This document shows, piece by piece, positions 1-7,216 of a DNA stretch of 7,733 nt. The DNA comes from Candidatus Omnitrophota bacterium. Its GTDB lineage: Bacteria > Omnitrophota > 4484-213. The notes under the pieces were generated by a model that saw only the letters and a program-made list of their open reading frames with translations, was not told where the DNA came from and did no database searches. The stretch covers positions 1 through 7,733 of the forward strand of contig DAOWIN010000048.1 in the NCBI GenBank assembly GCA_030640885.1. The letters run 5' to 3'. Both the position numbers and the translations under genes were made by a program. Every line of letters starts with the position of its first letter. Position 1 is the first letter of the stretch.

Positions 1-143
1 CTGCCATCGTCTATTATCAGTATCTCAATTTTGGCAATACCGGCAATCTCTTTGGGTATATCCCGAATGGTTTGGGAAAGAACTTTTTCCTCATTCCAGC
101 AAGGGATTTGAATTATAAGTTTTAAATCTTTTTTATTTTGCAT
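1..143 (-). CDS. Family 2 glycosyltransferase, N-terminal fragment (runs off left edge)
   Basis: The first 47 codons of a gene that continues beyond position 1. The translation begins MQNKKDLKLIIQIPCWNEE and reaches ILIIDDG at the window edge. The IPCWNEE segment (about residues 13-19) and the IDDG(S) segment (about 44-47) are the nucleotide-sugar binding signatures at the start of the GT-A fold of family 2 glycosyltransferases. No membrane segment precedes them, so the catalytic domain is cytoplasmic at its N-terminus. The spacing of IPC-NEE, a 'DIPKEI' stretch and IDDGS resembles the polyprenyl-phosphate sugar synthase (DPM1-like) branch, but too little is visible to fix donor or acceptor. 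The start is supported by GGAG at 151-154, 7 nt upstream of the ATG. It is separated from the preceding same-strand gene by 117 nt made up largely of tandem repeats. If it makes a lipid-linked sugar, it could feed the neighbouring GT-C protein (inference). Confidence 0.85.
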   Translation of the reverse strand, partial: MQNKKDLKLIIQIPCWNEEKVLSQTIRDIPKEIAGIAKIEILIIDDG

Positions 144-159
144 AGTTTTGCTCCGCAGA

Positions 160-209
160 GAGTTTATGGAGTTTATGGAGTTTATGGAGTTTATAGAGTT
201 TATGGAGTT
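160..209. repeat. 9-bp tandem array, unit GAGTTTATG, about 5.5 copies
   Basis: Units start at 160, 169, 178, 187 and 196, with a partial copy at 205-209. The fourth unit has one substitution (GAGTTTATA); the others are exact. The array lies between the TPR glycosyltransferase gene and the GT2 gene. On the transcribed strand its end is only 5 nt upstream of the GGAG ribosome binding site of the GT2 gene (151-154). It abuts a second 9-bp array of different sequence. Confidence 0.95.
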
Positions 210-210
210 A

Positions 211-260
211 AACCCAATAAACCCAAAGAACCCAATGAACACAATAAACGCAACAAACCC
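211..260. repeat. Degenerate 9-bp tandem array, unit AACCCAATA, about 5.5 copies
   Basis: Units are AACCCAATA (211), AACCCAAAG (220), AACCCAATG (229), AACACAATA (238), AACGCAACA (247) and a partial AACCC (256-260). The array begins immediately beside the stop codon (261-263) of the TPR glycosyltransferase gene and shares its 9-bp period with the neighbouring GAGTTTATG array. It is more diverged than that array, which suggests it is older or less often homogenised (inference). Confidence 0.85.
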
Positions 261-2030
261 TTAAAGTTTATCGCTCATTCTCTCTTCAATCTCATTTTTA
301 AGCTCATTCGCTTCTTTATTCTGAGGCGATTCCTGCAAAACCTTTTTTATTTCGGCCAAAGCCATCTCCAATTTACCTTCTTCTAAATAAAGCTGAGATA
401 ACTTATAGCGGGCGGGCAGAAAATAAGGGTTCAAAGCAATTGCCTTTTTATATTTCTGCTTTGCCAAATGAATCTCACCCTTTTCTTGATGCACAAAACC
501 TAAATTGTAATGGGTTTCAGCGTTGGGATAGAGAGTTAAAGCATATCCAAAATATTCCTTTGCTTTACCGACATCCCCTTTTTGGAAATAAGCTGTCCCC
601 AAGGCAAATACAGTCGCCGCATTTATCTGCAAATTATAAGCCTCATTTAGCTCTCTAACTGCTTTATTATAATCCTTTTGGCGGGAATAGGCAACCCCTA
701 AATTATAATGAAAAGCGGCAATAGCCTCTCTGTGCCTTCCTTTCCCCAAATTAACCAAAACCGATAAAAGAAAAACTAAAACCAAAAAAAGGGAAACGGG
801 TTTATATCTTTTTTGTTTGATTTTCTCCTTTAACCAGATTAGAGAAAAAGCGGCGAAAATAATAAAAATTGGTACGCTTAGCAACCGATAACGGGTATTA
901 ACCCAAAATAAGCATAAGGAAAGATTTTGAGAAAGCCAAAAAAGATGCAGCAAAAGATTTTTCCTTTTAAAACTTAAGAAAAACCCGAGTATTGCCAGAG
1001 GCAAAATTAAACGCAGAGACAAAAAAGGAAACCTTAGAAAAGGCAGAACATATCTTCGGCATAGATTGTAATCTTCCACATCAGGAATCTCCTTTGCCTG
1101 ATAAAAAAGAAGGAATTTTTTGCAACAAAGGGTTAAAAAAGACAAGGGATTCTGTTTGATAAAATTTATTGCTTCTTGGCGCCAAAAAACAGAGGATTGG
1201 CTTAATGTTAAAGACCTGCCTAATTTTTTCTCGGCAATTAGCCGCCCATTCTGCAAAATCTCTTCACTGCTTCTTCCTAATAATGTCTCGAATTTCCCTT
1301 TTGCTTGGGGATTGTTGGCTAAATAAAGATTTATCCCGCTATGAGCAGTAAAAATTAGTTTCTTGCTCACTGCATAATTTCGCAGCAAAGTTATACCCGG
1401 AAAAAGAAAAAAGGCAAGAGAGAAAACCAGCAAGGTTTCTTTCTTCACCTTCTTGGCTAAAAAATAAAATAGAAGAAAAAGAAAGAATAAAAGGTTGGTT
1501 GAACGCACCAGACAAGAAAGCCCCAAAAGCAGTCCCGCGCTCAGCGAAGAAAAAAGACCCAATCTTTCGTTTTTAACTAAAATGAAAATCGCCAGCAAAG
1601 TCAAAAATATTGCCAGTGTCGCTCCTACCAAAATAGAGGAATAAAAGACAAACATTCCATAAAAACAGGCTATTAAACCGGCAACAAGAGCAACTTTCGA
1701 ATTAAAAACCCTTTTAGCAATAAGATATATTAAAGAACAGCTTAAAGAAGAAAGCAGAATCTGAATAAAATAAACAAAATACAAATTGATATGCGAAATT
1801 TTATAAAGCAGAGCTAAAAAATAGGGGTAAAGCGGTAAAGCAGGAAAGGGCTGTCTCAGAATAATGCCTTGGATTATCTCCTTTGCCCAAGAATGAAAAA
1901 AAGCGGGGTCAAGACCAGAAGGGAAAAAAAGCGGAGTTTTCAATAAAAGGTTTAAATGAACAAAACGAATTAAAAAAGCGAGTAAAAATATTCCGAAGCC
2001 AATATTTCTATATCTCTTTCTACTCTGCAT
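261..2030 (-). CDS. Polytopic GT-C type glycosyltransferase with C-terminal TPR repeats
   Basis: A 589-residue protein. The first ~430 residues are very hydrophobic, with roughly a dozen candidate membrane helices (for example about 11-30, 84-106, 113-132, 134-152, 199-213, 338-354, 385-401 and 411-427). The loop after the first helix holds GLDPAFFHSWAKEI; Asp41 sits where PMT/ArnT-like GT-C enzymes carry their catalytic acidic residue. An RYRLLSVP segment at 380-387 is typical of bacterial PMT_2-like proteins. Such enzymes normally take sugars from polyprenyl-phosphate carriers and act on the outer face of the inner membrane. Residues ~439-573 form four TPRs (YNLGVAY..., FALGTAY..., YNLGFVH..., YKLSQLY...), which probably bind a partner protein. 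The start overlaps the end of the GT4-GT9 gene by 11 nt and lacks a clear ribosome binding site, so translational coupling is likely. Substrate cannot be told. The membrane GT call is moderately firm and the TPR call is firm. Confidence 0.82.
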   Translation of the reverse strand: MQSRKRYRNIGFGIFLLAFLIRFVHLNLLLKTPLFFPSGLDPAFFHSWAKEIIQGIILRQPFPALPLYPYFLALLYKISHINLYFVYFIQILLSSLSCSLIYLIAKRVFNSKVALVAGLIACFYGMFVFYSSILVGATLAIFLTLLAIFILVKNERLGLFSSLSAGLLLGLSCLVRSTNLLFFLFLLFYFLAKKVKKETLLVFSLAFFLFPGITLLRNYAVSKKLIFTAHSGINLYLANNPQAKGKFETLLGRSSEEILQNGRLIAEKKLGRSLTLSQSSVFWRQEAINFIKQNPLSFLTLCCKKFLLFYQAKEIPDVEDYNLCRRYVLPFLRFPFLSLRLILPLAILGFFLSFKRKNLLLHLFWLSQNLSLCLFWVNTRYRLLSVPIFIIFAAFSLIWLKEKIKQKRYKPVSLFLVLVFLLSVLVNLGKGRHREAIAAFHYNLGVAYSRQKDYNKAVRELNEAYNLQINAATVFALGTAYFQKGDVGKAKEYFGYALTLYPNAETHYNLGFVHQEKGEIHLAKQKYKKAIALNPYFLPARYKLSQLYLEEGKLEMALAEIKKVLQESPQNKEANELKNEIEERMSDKL

Positions 2031-4140
2031 CTGTCATTATCTTTTTCACTGCTCCAAGAACATCATCCACCTTAATTGCTTTCATACATTTTTTTGTTAA
2101 ACATTTATGCCTGTAGCAAGGACTGCAGCTTATATTCTTTTTGATTACCTTGAATTTCCCGGCGGGTGGAAGATGCCGCTGAGGCATAGTAGGTCCAAAT
2201 AGAGCTACAAAGGAAGTTTTCACTGCGGCGGCAATATGCATTGGCGCGCTATCCGAAGTAATTAAAAGATGGCATCTTTTGATCAAAGAAACAAGTTGTC
2301 CCAAATCTGTTTTTCCTACGCCGTTAATTATTCTATCTTTTGACAAAGCCTGAAATCTTTGGCTTTCCTCTTTGTATTTATTTTCTCCAATTATCACTAT
2401 ACGAACAGAATAGAGCTTTATTAGTTTAGCCGCCAATTGCGAAAAGTTTTCTAAATTCCAATTCTTTGTTTCCCAACGAGCAAATAGATTTATGGCAACC
2501 ACCTTTTGCCCTTTGCCAATCCACTCCTGCCGAAAAAAGTTGTTGATATAGTTTTCATTCTCCGCCGAAGTCCATAACTCCAAATTTTCATCTATTTGAT
2601 TAATGTTTAATAATTTCAATAAACGCAGTTGATGTTGGACAGGCGGGAAAATTTTTTCTGTTTGAGAATCGGCAAATCTTTCACTGAGATTAACCTTATC
2701 AGTCAGCAGAAAACCCCCTTTTCGGTTATAACCATATCTTTTGAACACTCCACTTAAATAAAGAATAAAATGGCTTTGCCAATTATTCTGCAAATCAACG
2801 CCTATATCAAAATTTTCCCGCCTTAACCTTTGCGATAGTCTAAGCATCTTGATTATTCTCCCCCTTCCTCTGCGCTGATAGACAATTATTTCGTCCACAT
2901 AAGGGCATTGATAGATAACTCCATAGCATTTTTCTCCTACCAACAAAGAAATATGATGTTCGGGAAACTTCTTGCGAATAGCCCGCAAAGAGGGGACGGC
3001 TAAAATAAGATCGCCAAGAGCGCCCAATTTTATTATTAAAACCTTTTTCTTGCGGCATACACCCTCATATACCTCTAATGTCTTTTTAAACATCAAGTTT
3101 AAACTGAATTCCTTCTCTATCTTTTCTCTCGCTTTTTGAGCCAATGAAAGAGCAAACTCCCTGTTTTTTAAAAGAGCAATAATTGCTTCAACTATTTTAG
3201 GCGGATTTTGAGGAGGAACTAAAATCCCTGTTTGTTTATCATCAATAATATCTACTATACCTCCCACATTAGTAGCGATTACCGGCACACCCGAAGCCTG
3301 GGCCTCAATTATCACTCGCCCAAAAGCCTCAGGAATTGTAGAAGGGACGACCAAGATGTCTAACTGTTTGAGTATCTTGGGTATATCTTTTTGCCAACCT
3401 AAAAATTCTACATAACGCGTTAAACCAAACCGTTTTACCAGCAGGTTTATTTCATTTTTATACTTTTCCTTCCCGGGAGCAACATCCCCTATAATCAGCA
3501 CCTTAATTTGGGGCATTTTTCTCACCACGCGAGCAATCGCTTTTATAAAATCAAGATGCCCTTTACCGGGCGTTATTCTGCCAATTAAACCAATCGTCCC
3601 TTTGCCAGCCTTTTTTTGCTTTTCTTTCAGCTTTGAAGCTTCAAAATCAAATTTGCTTAAATCCACTCCTCGTGGAATTAGAACTATTCTTTCTTGGGGG
3701 GTTTTAAAACTATCAAGCATATGTCTGCCGATTACTCGGCTAGGCACAATTACCTTTTTACCCCAAGCCATCACTTTGCTAAAAAAATAATTATTATAGT
3801 AGCCATGCGCAGTGGTAATAAAATTAACCCCTTTGCGTCGGGCTGAAAAATAAGCAATCCATGCCGGCACACGGCTTCGGGCATGGACAATTTCTATTTT
3901 CTCCTTTTTGATAATATTGGCTACCCTAAAAATCATCCTCAAAATAGTAAATGGAGACTTCTTGTGCACAGGAAGTTTGTAATGCTTACTGCCGCTCAAA
4001 GTCAACTTAGGCACAAGGCTCCCTCCATTAGAGATAACTACTGAATGATGATTATGCTCAACCAATTCCTTTGCTAAATCCACCACTCCGGTCTCTACTC
4101 CTCCTACATTAAGTTCAGGTAAAATTTGCAGAATTCTCAT
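2020..4140 (-). CDS. Bifunctional GT4-GT9 glycosyltransferase fusion (LPS core type)
   Basis: A 706-residue protein holding two complete GT-B enzymes. Residues 1-~362 are a family 4 transferase: GGVE at 13-16, HARSRVPAW at 86-94, RGVD at 157-160, GRITPGKGH at 187-195, and the E-x7-E pair Glu271/Glu279 in PEAFGRVIIEA. Residues ~365-706 are a family 9 (ADP-heptose:LPS heptosyltransferase-like) domain: KVLIIKLGALGDL at 366-378, SDSAPMHIAAA at 629-639, and a Cys cluster at 672, 675, 680 and 685 (CSPC...C...CM) that I recognise as frequent near the C-terminus of this family. The second domain follows the first with almost no linker, and its start looks like a normal GT9 N-terminus that has lost its own start and stop signals. 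The gene overlaps the upstream acyltransferase gene by 4 nt (ATGA) and the downstream gene by 11 nt. A likely role is successive addition of two core sugars to lipid A on the cytoplasmic face. The exact sugars are unknown. Confidence 0.92.
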   Translation of the reverse strand: MRILQILPELNVGGVETGVVDLAKELVEHNHHSVVISNGGSLVPKLTLSGSKHYKLPVHKKSPFTILRMIFRVANIIKKEKIEIVHARSRVPAWIAYFSARRKGVNFITTAHGYYNNYFFSKVMAWGKKVIVPSRVIGRHMLDSFKTPQERIVLIPRGVDLSKFDFEASKLKEKQKKAGKGTIGLIGRITPGKGHLDFIKAIARVVRKMPQIKVLIIGDVAPGKEKYKNEINLLVKRFGLTRYVEFLGWQKDIPKILKQLDILVVPSTIPEAFGRVIIEAQASGVPVIATNVGGIVDIIDDKQTGILVPPQNPPKIVEAIIALLKNREFALSLAQKAREKIEKEFSLNLMFKKTLEVYEGVCRKKKVLIIKLGALGDLILAVPSLRAIRKKFPEHHISLLVGEKCYGVIYQCPYVDEIIVYQRRGRGRIIKMLRLSQRLRRENFDIGVDLQNNWQSHFILYLSGVFKRYGYNRKGGFLLTDKVNLSERFADSQTEKIFPPVQHQLRLLKLLNINQIDENLELWTSAENENYINNFFRQEWIGKGQKVVAINLFARWETKNWNLENFSQLAAKLIKLYSVRIVIIGENKYKEESQRFQALSKDRIINGVGKTDLGQLVSLIKRCHLLITSDSAPMHIAAAVKTSFVALFGPTMPQRHLPPAGKFKVIKKNISCSPCYRHKCLTKKCMKAIKVDDVLGAVKKIMTDAE

Positions 4141-6077
4141 AATATTTGTTCAACTCCCCGCTTTATTTTTTCTTTATCATCTAAAATTTGCGGCTTTTCT
4201 TTTCTCGTATAGATTTCAATGATTTTATTCTCCAACTCATTGGGAAAAACCAAGTTTATAATCCTTTTTTGCTTTAAGCTGTCCAAAAATTCCTCTTTCT
4301 TTTTTTTGCTTCTTCCCATCTTTGCAACAATCACAGGCTTTCCCGAAGAAGCGGCTTCAGAAACCATAGAAATACTATCAGCAGTAACAATGATGAGATT
4401 GCTTAACCCCAGTATTTTAGGAACGGCATCTTTTATATTTCTTTCGTTGGCAATGACAAGCAATTTGCAAAGAGCAAAACCGCTTAGTTTTTGTTTGATT
4501 AAATTACTAATCCGTTCAGAAGTGCGTCGGGAGGTAGCTAATAAAAGTTCGGCATCCAATCTCTGAGAAACTTTTATAATTTCCGTTAGTATTTTTTGAA
4601 AACGAGAATAAGAAGCATCACCAACAAATATGCCGATTATTAAATTTTTTTGCAATCTTAGTTCCTTTTTTATCTTTTTAGCGGCGGTTTCAACAACTTG
4701 GGATGTAATCAGATTGGGGGTTCCTAAAATAGAAACAACATTTGCCTGCCGCAAATGGTCATGGCAGGGGGCAATAATTAGATTGAAAAACTTTCGCGAA
4801 AATACAAAAGGAGACATAATAACGATATTTTTGGCGAAATTTTGTTGTTTTAAAAAAATATTGGGCGAAATTAAAGAAGAACCGCAAGAAATAATTATAT
4901 TAGCAGGCGTTTCTATTAATTGTTTATATGACATTTTAGTAAGACAGAACCGCAAACATTTAGAGCCGCATAGATAACGCAGAAAAACATTAGATAAACA
5001 AAATGTTAACAAAAAACGAAAAAAGCGATTTTTGTACTCTACTTTTTTAATGATTATCTCCACAGAATTAGGATAGGAAGCAAAAAGCTGAGGATATTTT
5101 TCCGACTGAATGCTTTCAATCTGAGAAGCTACTGCCCTGCTTTGGTTTAGGTGTCCAGCCTTTTCATCATCTAAAATTAGCACTGTTTTAGAAAAAGTAA
5201 ATTTAGAAAGGTTGTAAATCCACAGATATTGTTCAGGACAAGAAGCAATGTGATCTTGTAAAATATTTGCGTATCTTTGAACAATACTTTCCCTTGAACC
5301 TTCACAGACAAGAGAAGAACCAATGATTATCTTATATCTTTTTCTATTTTTTCTCCCAGAAGTTGTTCCTGAAATAATTTTGCCTTTGCCACTTTCAACT
5401 GGAAAAATAAATATTGGCACAATCTTTGCCCCTGTTCTGCGAGCAATATCTAAGAACCCGCGGGGAAGAAAAATATAGCGCTCAAAAAATTTAACACAAA
5501 CTCCTGTCTTTTTCCCTCCTTGGTCCCCTAACATCCCCACTATTTCATTATTCCTTAATCCCTGGATAATCTCCCGTAAAGCCATTCCCTTTTTAATAAC
5601 CTTAATCCCGCTGCTTTGACGATAAAGGTTTAGCAATTTATCTATGCGGCTATCTCTCTGTTGGCGGGCAAGCACCTTTATAGAATATCCCTTTAGACCC
5701 AAAGCAACACCGCTCATTTCCCAATTTCCCAAGTGAGCAGTAAGTAGAATCACTCCCTTTCCTTCTGAAAGCGCAGTATCTAAATTCTCCAAGCCCTCAA
5801 AATCTACATAAGAATCGATATTATTCTTATTCAATCTAAAGAATCTAAAAATTTCATTAATGAACATACCTAAATTTTCAAATAGGTTTCGGGTGATTCT
5901 GAGAGCTTTTTTTCTATCCATACCCAAAAAAAATCTAATGTTGGCATAAGCTATGTGTCGATAACGAGGAAGCAAAAAATAAATTAATTTGCCTCCCGTT
6001 TTGCCTAGCCACAAAGAAAATCTAAGGGGCAAAAAATTGGCGAGTTTAATCAGAAATCGCAGAATTAATAACAGCAT
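4137..6077 (-). CDS. Lipid A late acyltransferase (LpxL/LpxM-like) fused to an ELM1-like domain
   Basis: A 646-residue protein, about twice the usual ~300 residues of late acyltransferases. Residues 1-~294 match the LpxL/LpxM/HtrB family: a hydrophobic N-terminus, the catalytic H-x4-E motif HLGNWE (His115, Glu120), ARQQRDSRIDKLL at 137-149, GMLGDQGG at 181-188, and a C-terminal QYLWIYNLSKF. This domain would add a secondary acyl chain to the lipid A precursor at the inner membrane. Residues ~297-646 resemble the 'mitochondrial fission ELM1-like' (DUF1022, COG3660) family, a GT-B-like fold of unproven activity in bacteria: LDDEKAGHLNQSRAVA at 302-317, a CHD at 438-440 followed by NVVSILGTPN, and TADSISMVSEAASSGKPV at 565-582. 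The start is fixed by AAGGAG at 6085-6090, 7 nt from the ATG. The first 32 nt overlap the end of lpxK, and the stop overlaps the GT4-GT9 start by 4 nt. The frame is unbroken across the junction. Confidence 0.9.
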   Translation of the reverse strand: MLLLILRFLIKLANFLPLRFSLWLGKTGGKLIYFLLPRYRHIAYANIRFFLGMDRKKALRITRNLFENLGMFINEIFRFFRLNKNNIDSYVDFEGLENLDTALSEGKGVILLTAHLGNWEMSGVALGLKGYSIKVLARQQRDSRIDKLLNLYRQSSGIKVIKKGMALREIIQGLRNNEIVGMLGDQGGKKTGVCVKFFERYIFLPRGFLDIARRTGAKIVPIFIFPVESGKGKIISGTTSGRKNRKRYKIIIGSSLVCEGSRESIVQRYANILQDHIASCPEQYLWIYNLSKFTFSKTVLILDDEKAGHLNQSRAVASQIESIQSEKYPQLFASYPNSVEIIIKKVEYKNRFFRFLLTFCLSNVFLRYLCGSKCLRFCLTKMSYKQLIETPANIIISCGSSLISPNIFLKQQNFAKNIVIMSPFVFSRKFFNLIIAPCHDHLRQANVVSILGTPNLITSQVVETAAKKIKKELRLQKNLIIGIFVGDASYSRFQKILTEIIKVSQRLDAELLLATSRRTSERISNLIKQKLSGFALCKLLVIANERNIKDAVPKILGLSNLIIVTADSISMVSEAASSGKPVIVAKMGRSKKKKEEFLDSLKQKRIINLVFPNELENKIIEIYTRKEKPQILDDKEKIKRGVEQIL

Positions 6078-7155
6078 TCAATTTCTCCTTTCCTTCCAGT
6101 ATTTGCATCTCCATTTCTAAAGAAAAAAGGGAAAGATGTTTTGCAAAAAGATGCAGAAAACCTTTGAGCTTTACGGCATCCTTTTCAGTAGTAATAATAA
6201 TATGGATATTTTTCTGAGAACAAATCTCAATTATCTTTTTTATATCCTCTGCTTTATACTGACAATGGTCAAGAAAATTGAGCTCTGATTCTACCTTGCA
6301 GAAACCTTGCACCGCCTTCAAAAAAGAATCGGGATTGCCAATGGCAGAAAAGATAAGCACGCGATTGGAGGTTGGAATATTTAAGTCCTTTTTCTCATTT
6401 TTGAGTAAATCAAGCAGACAAATCGGCTTGTAATCTGCCTCAGCAAGAGGAATTTTGGGAAATTCTTTTGATAGTCTTTGTTTTAAAAAAGAAACCTGCT
6501 TTTCTTCAATTAAATTAGTTTTAGTTAGAATAAAAAAATCCGCCCTGCCTAAATTTTTAATCGGCTCTCTTAAAAAACCCCGCGGCAATAGATAATTATT
6601 GCCAAAGGGATTAGTAGCATCAATTAAAACAATGTTCAAATTTCTTTTTAAACGCTGATATTGAAAGGCGTCATCTAAGATAAGGGTATCTGCTTTATAT
6701 CTCTCAATCGCCTCTCTACCTGTCTTTATTCTGTTTTTGCCAACCAATAAAGGGATGTCTTTCAGTTTTTCCCGCAAAAAAATTCCCTCATCCCCTAAAT
6801 TCTGCAATTTACTCTCTTTTTCTCTTCTTGCTGGTGACTGGTGACTGGTGACTGGTGACTTTCTTTTGTAGCCCTGACCCAGCACTGCTACCTTTTTCCC
6901 TTGTTTTTTTAATTCCTTTGCTAAAAACTCTACAAACGGCGTCTTTCCCGTCCCTCCCAAAGTAATATTCCCTACGCTGATAACCTTGCAATTGAGTTTA
7001 GAGGTCTTAAATAAACCGCAGGCATATAATCCCTGCCTTATCTTTATTGCTAAATAATAAATATAAGAAAGTAATAAAAGAAAAAACCTAATAATAATAC
7101 CAATAAAATTACTCTTTTTGCTTTTTAGCAAATTATAAAGATAGATTTTTAGCAT
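6046..7155 (-). CDS. lpxK: Tetraacyldisaccharide 4'-kinase LpxK
   Basis: A 369-residue protein, slightly longer than usual for LpxK (about 330-350). LpxK transfers phosphate from ATP to the 4' position of the lipid A disaccharide-1-phosphate, giving lipid IVA, at the cytoplasmic face of the inner membrane. Visible family marks are an N-terminal membrane helix (~17-38), VISVGNITLGGTGKTP with the Walker A P-loop at 67-73, GDEG at 121-124, KNRIKTG at 140-146, DDAFQYQRL at 161-169 (family DDGFQH motif), FGNNYLLPRGFLREP at 184-198, SAIGNPDSF at 270-278, LDHCQY at 295-300 (likely the catalytic His297) and TTEKDAVKL at 322-330. Oddities: a 7-bp minisatellite adds SPVTSHQSPA at about 100-109, just after the conserved GY (95-96), and the DDGFQH motif is DDAFQY. 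No clear ribosome binding site precedes the ATG at 7155. It is the first gene of the overlapping operon. Confidence 0.95.
   Translation of the reverse strand: MLKIYLYNLLKSKKSNFIGIIIRFFLLLLSYIYYLAIKIRQGLYACGLFKTSKLNCKVISVGNITLGGTGKTPFVEFLAKELKKQGKKVAVLGQGYKRKSPVTSHQSPARREKESKLQNLGDEGIFLREKLKDIPLLVGKNRIKTGREAIERYKADTLILDDAFQYQRLKRNLNIVLIDATNPFGNNYLLPRGFLREPIKNLGRADFFILTKTNLIEEKQVSFLKQRLSKEFPKIPLAEADYKPICLLDLLKNEKKDLNIPTSNRVLIFSAIGNPDSFLKAVQGFCKVESELNFLDHCQYKAEDIKKIIEICSQKNIHIIITTEKDAVKLKGFLHLFAKHLSLFSLEMEMQILEGKEKLNAVINSAISD
6831..6860. repeat. 7-bp minisatellite CTGGTGA, 4.3 copies, inside lpxK
   Basis: Four perfect CTGGTGA units start at 6831, 6838, 6845 and 6852, followed by CT. The array lies within the lpxK coding region and is read on the minus strand as SPVTSHQSPA, keeping the frame open. 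A two-copy array with one base changed (CTGGTAA) and similar flanks lies at 7217-7232, so this looks like a dispersed repeat rather than lpxK-specific sequence. Confidence 0.95.
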
Positions 7156-7162
7156 AAATAAC

Positions 7163-7177
7163 TAATTCCCCAATTCC
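7163..7177. repeat. Short TAATTCC-like repeat remnant
   Basis: TAATTCC at 7163-7169 is followed by CCAATTCC at 7170-7177, just upstream of the lpxK start. It resembles the degenerate TAATTCC array at 7654-7681. At this length it could be chance, so the call is weak. Confidence 0.35.
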
Positions 7178-7181
7178 AAGA

Positions 7182-7210
7182 AAGTGAAGGAGGTCTCACC
7201 TCCATCACTT
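7182..7210 (-). terminator. Hairpin after the precursor gene, possible intrinsic terminator
   Basis: AAGTGAAGGAGGT (7182-7194) pairs with ACCTCCATCACTT (7198-7210) across a 3-nt loop: a 13-bp stem with one mismatch at 7188/7204. It lies 41 nt beyond the stop codon of the small precursor gene and 27 nt before the lpxK start, where a terminator or attenuator would separate the two. On the transcribed strand the stem is followed by TCTTGG rather than a clean T-run, so efficient intrinsic termination is uncertain. It may instead let only part of the transcript continue into lpxK, or stabilise the 3' end of the short transcript (inference). Confidence 0.4.
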
Positions 7211-7216
7211 CTTTCT

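Noticed and set aside
160..260. Possible CRISPR array because of regular repeats
   Set aside because: The units are 9 bp with no spacers between them; these are plain tandem repeats.
138..386. Plus-strand frame encoding a VYGVYGVYG repeat
   Set aside because: The repeat peptide simply reflects the 9-bp array, and the rest is antisense to the TPR gene; there is no ribosome binding site.
4219..4977. Two plus-strand 115-residue frames
   Set aside because: They lie opposite the well-supported ELM1-like domain, show no recognisable motifs, and are explained as antisense shadows.
6040..6080. Possible frameshift between lpxK and the acyltransferase gene because of the 32-nt overlap
   Set aside because: Both proteins have complete family-type ends, and the second gene has a proper AAGGAG site at 6085-6090, so this is a normal overlap.
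6809..6991. Minus-strand frame with VTSHQSPVTS repeat peptide
   Set aside because: It is a second reading frame of the same 7-bp minisatellite inside lpxK, where the lpxK frame carries the conserved kinase motifs.
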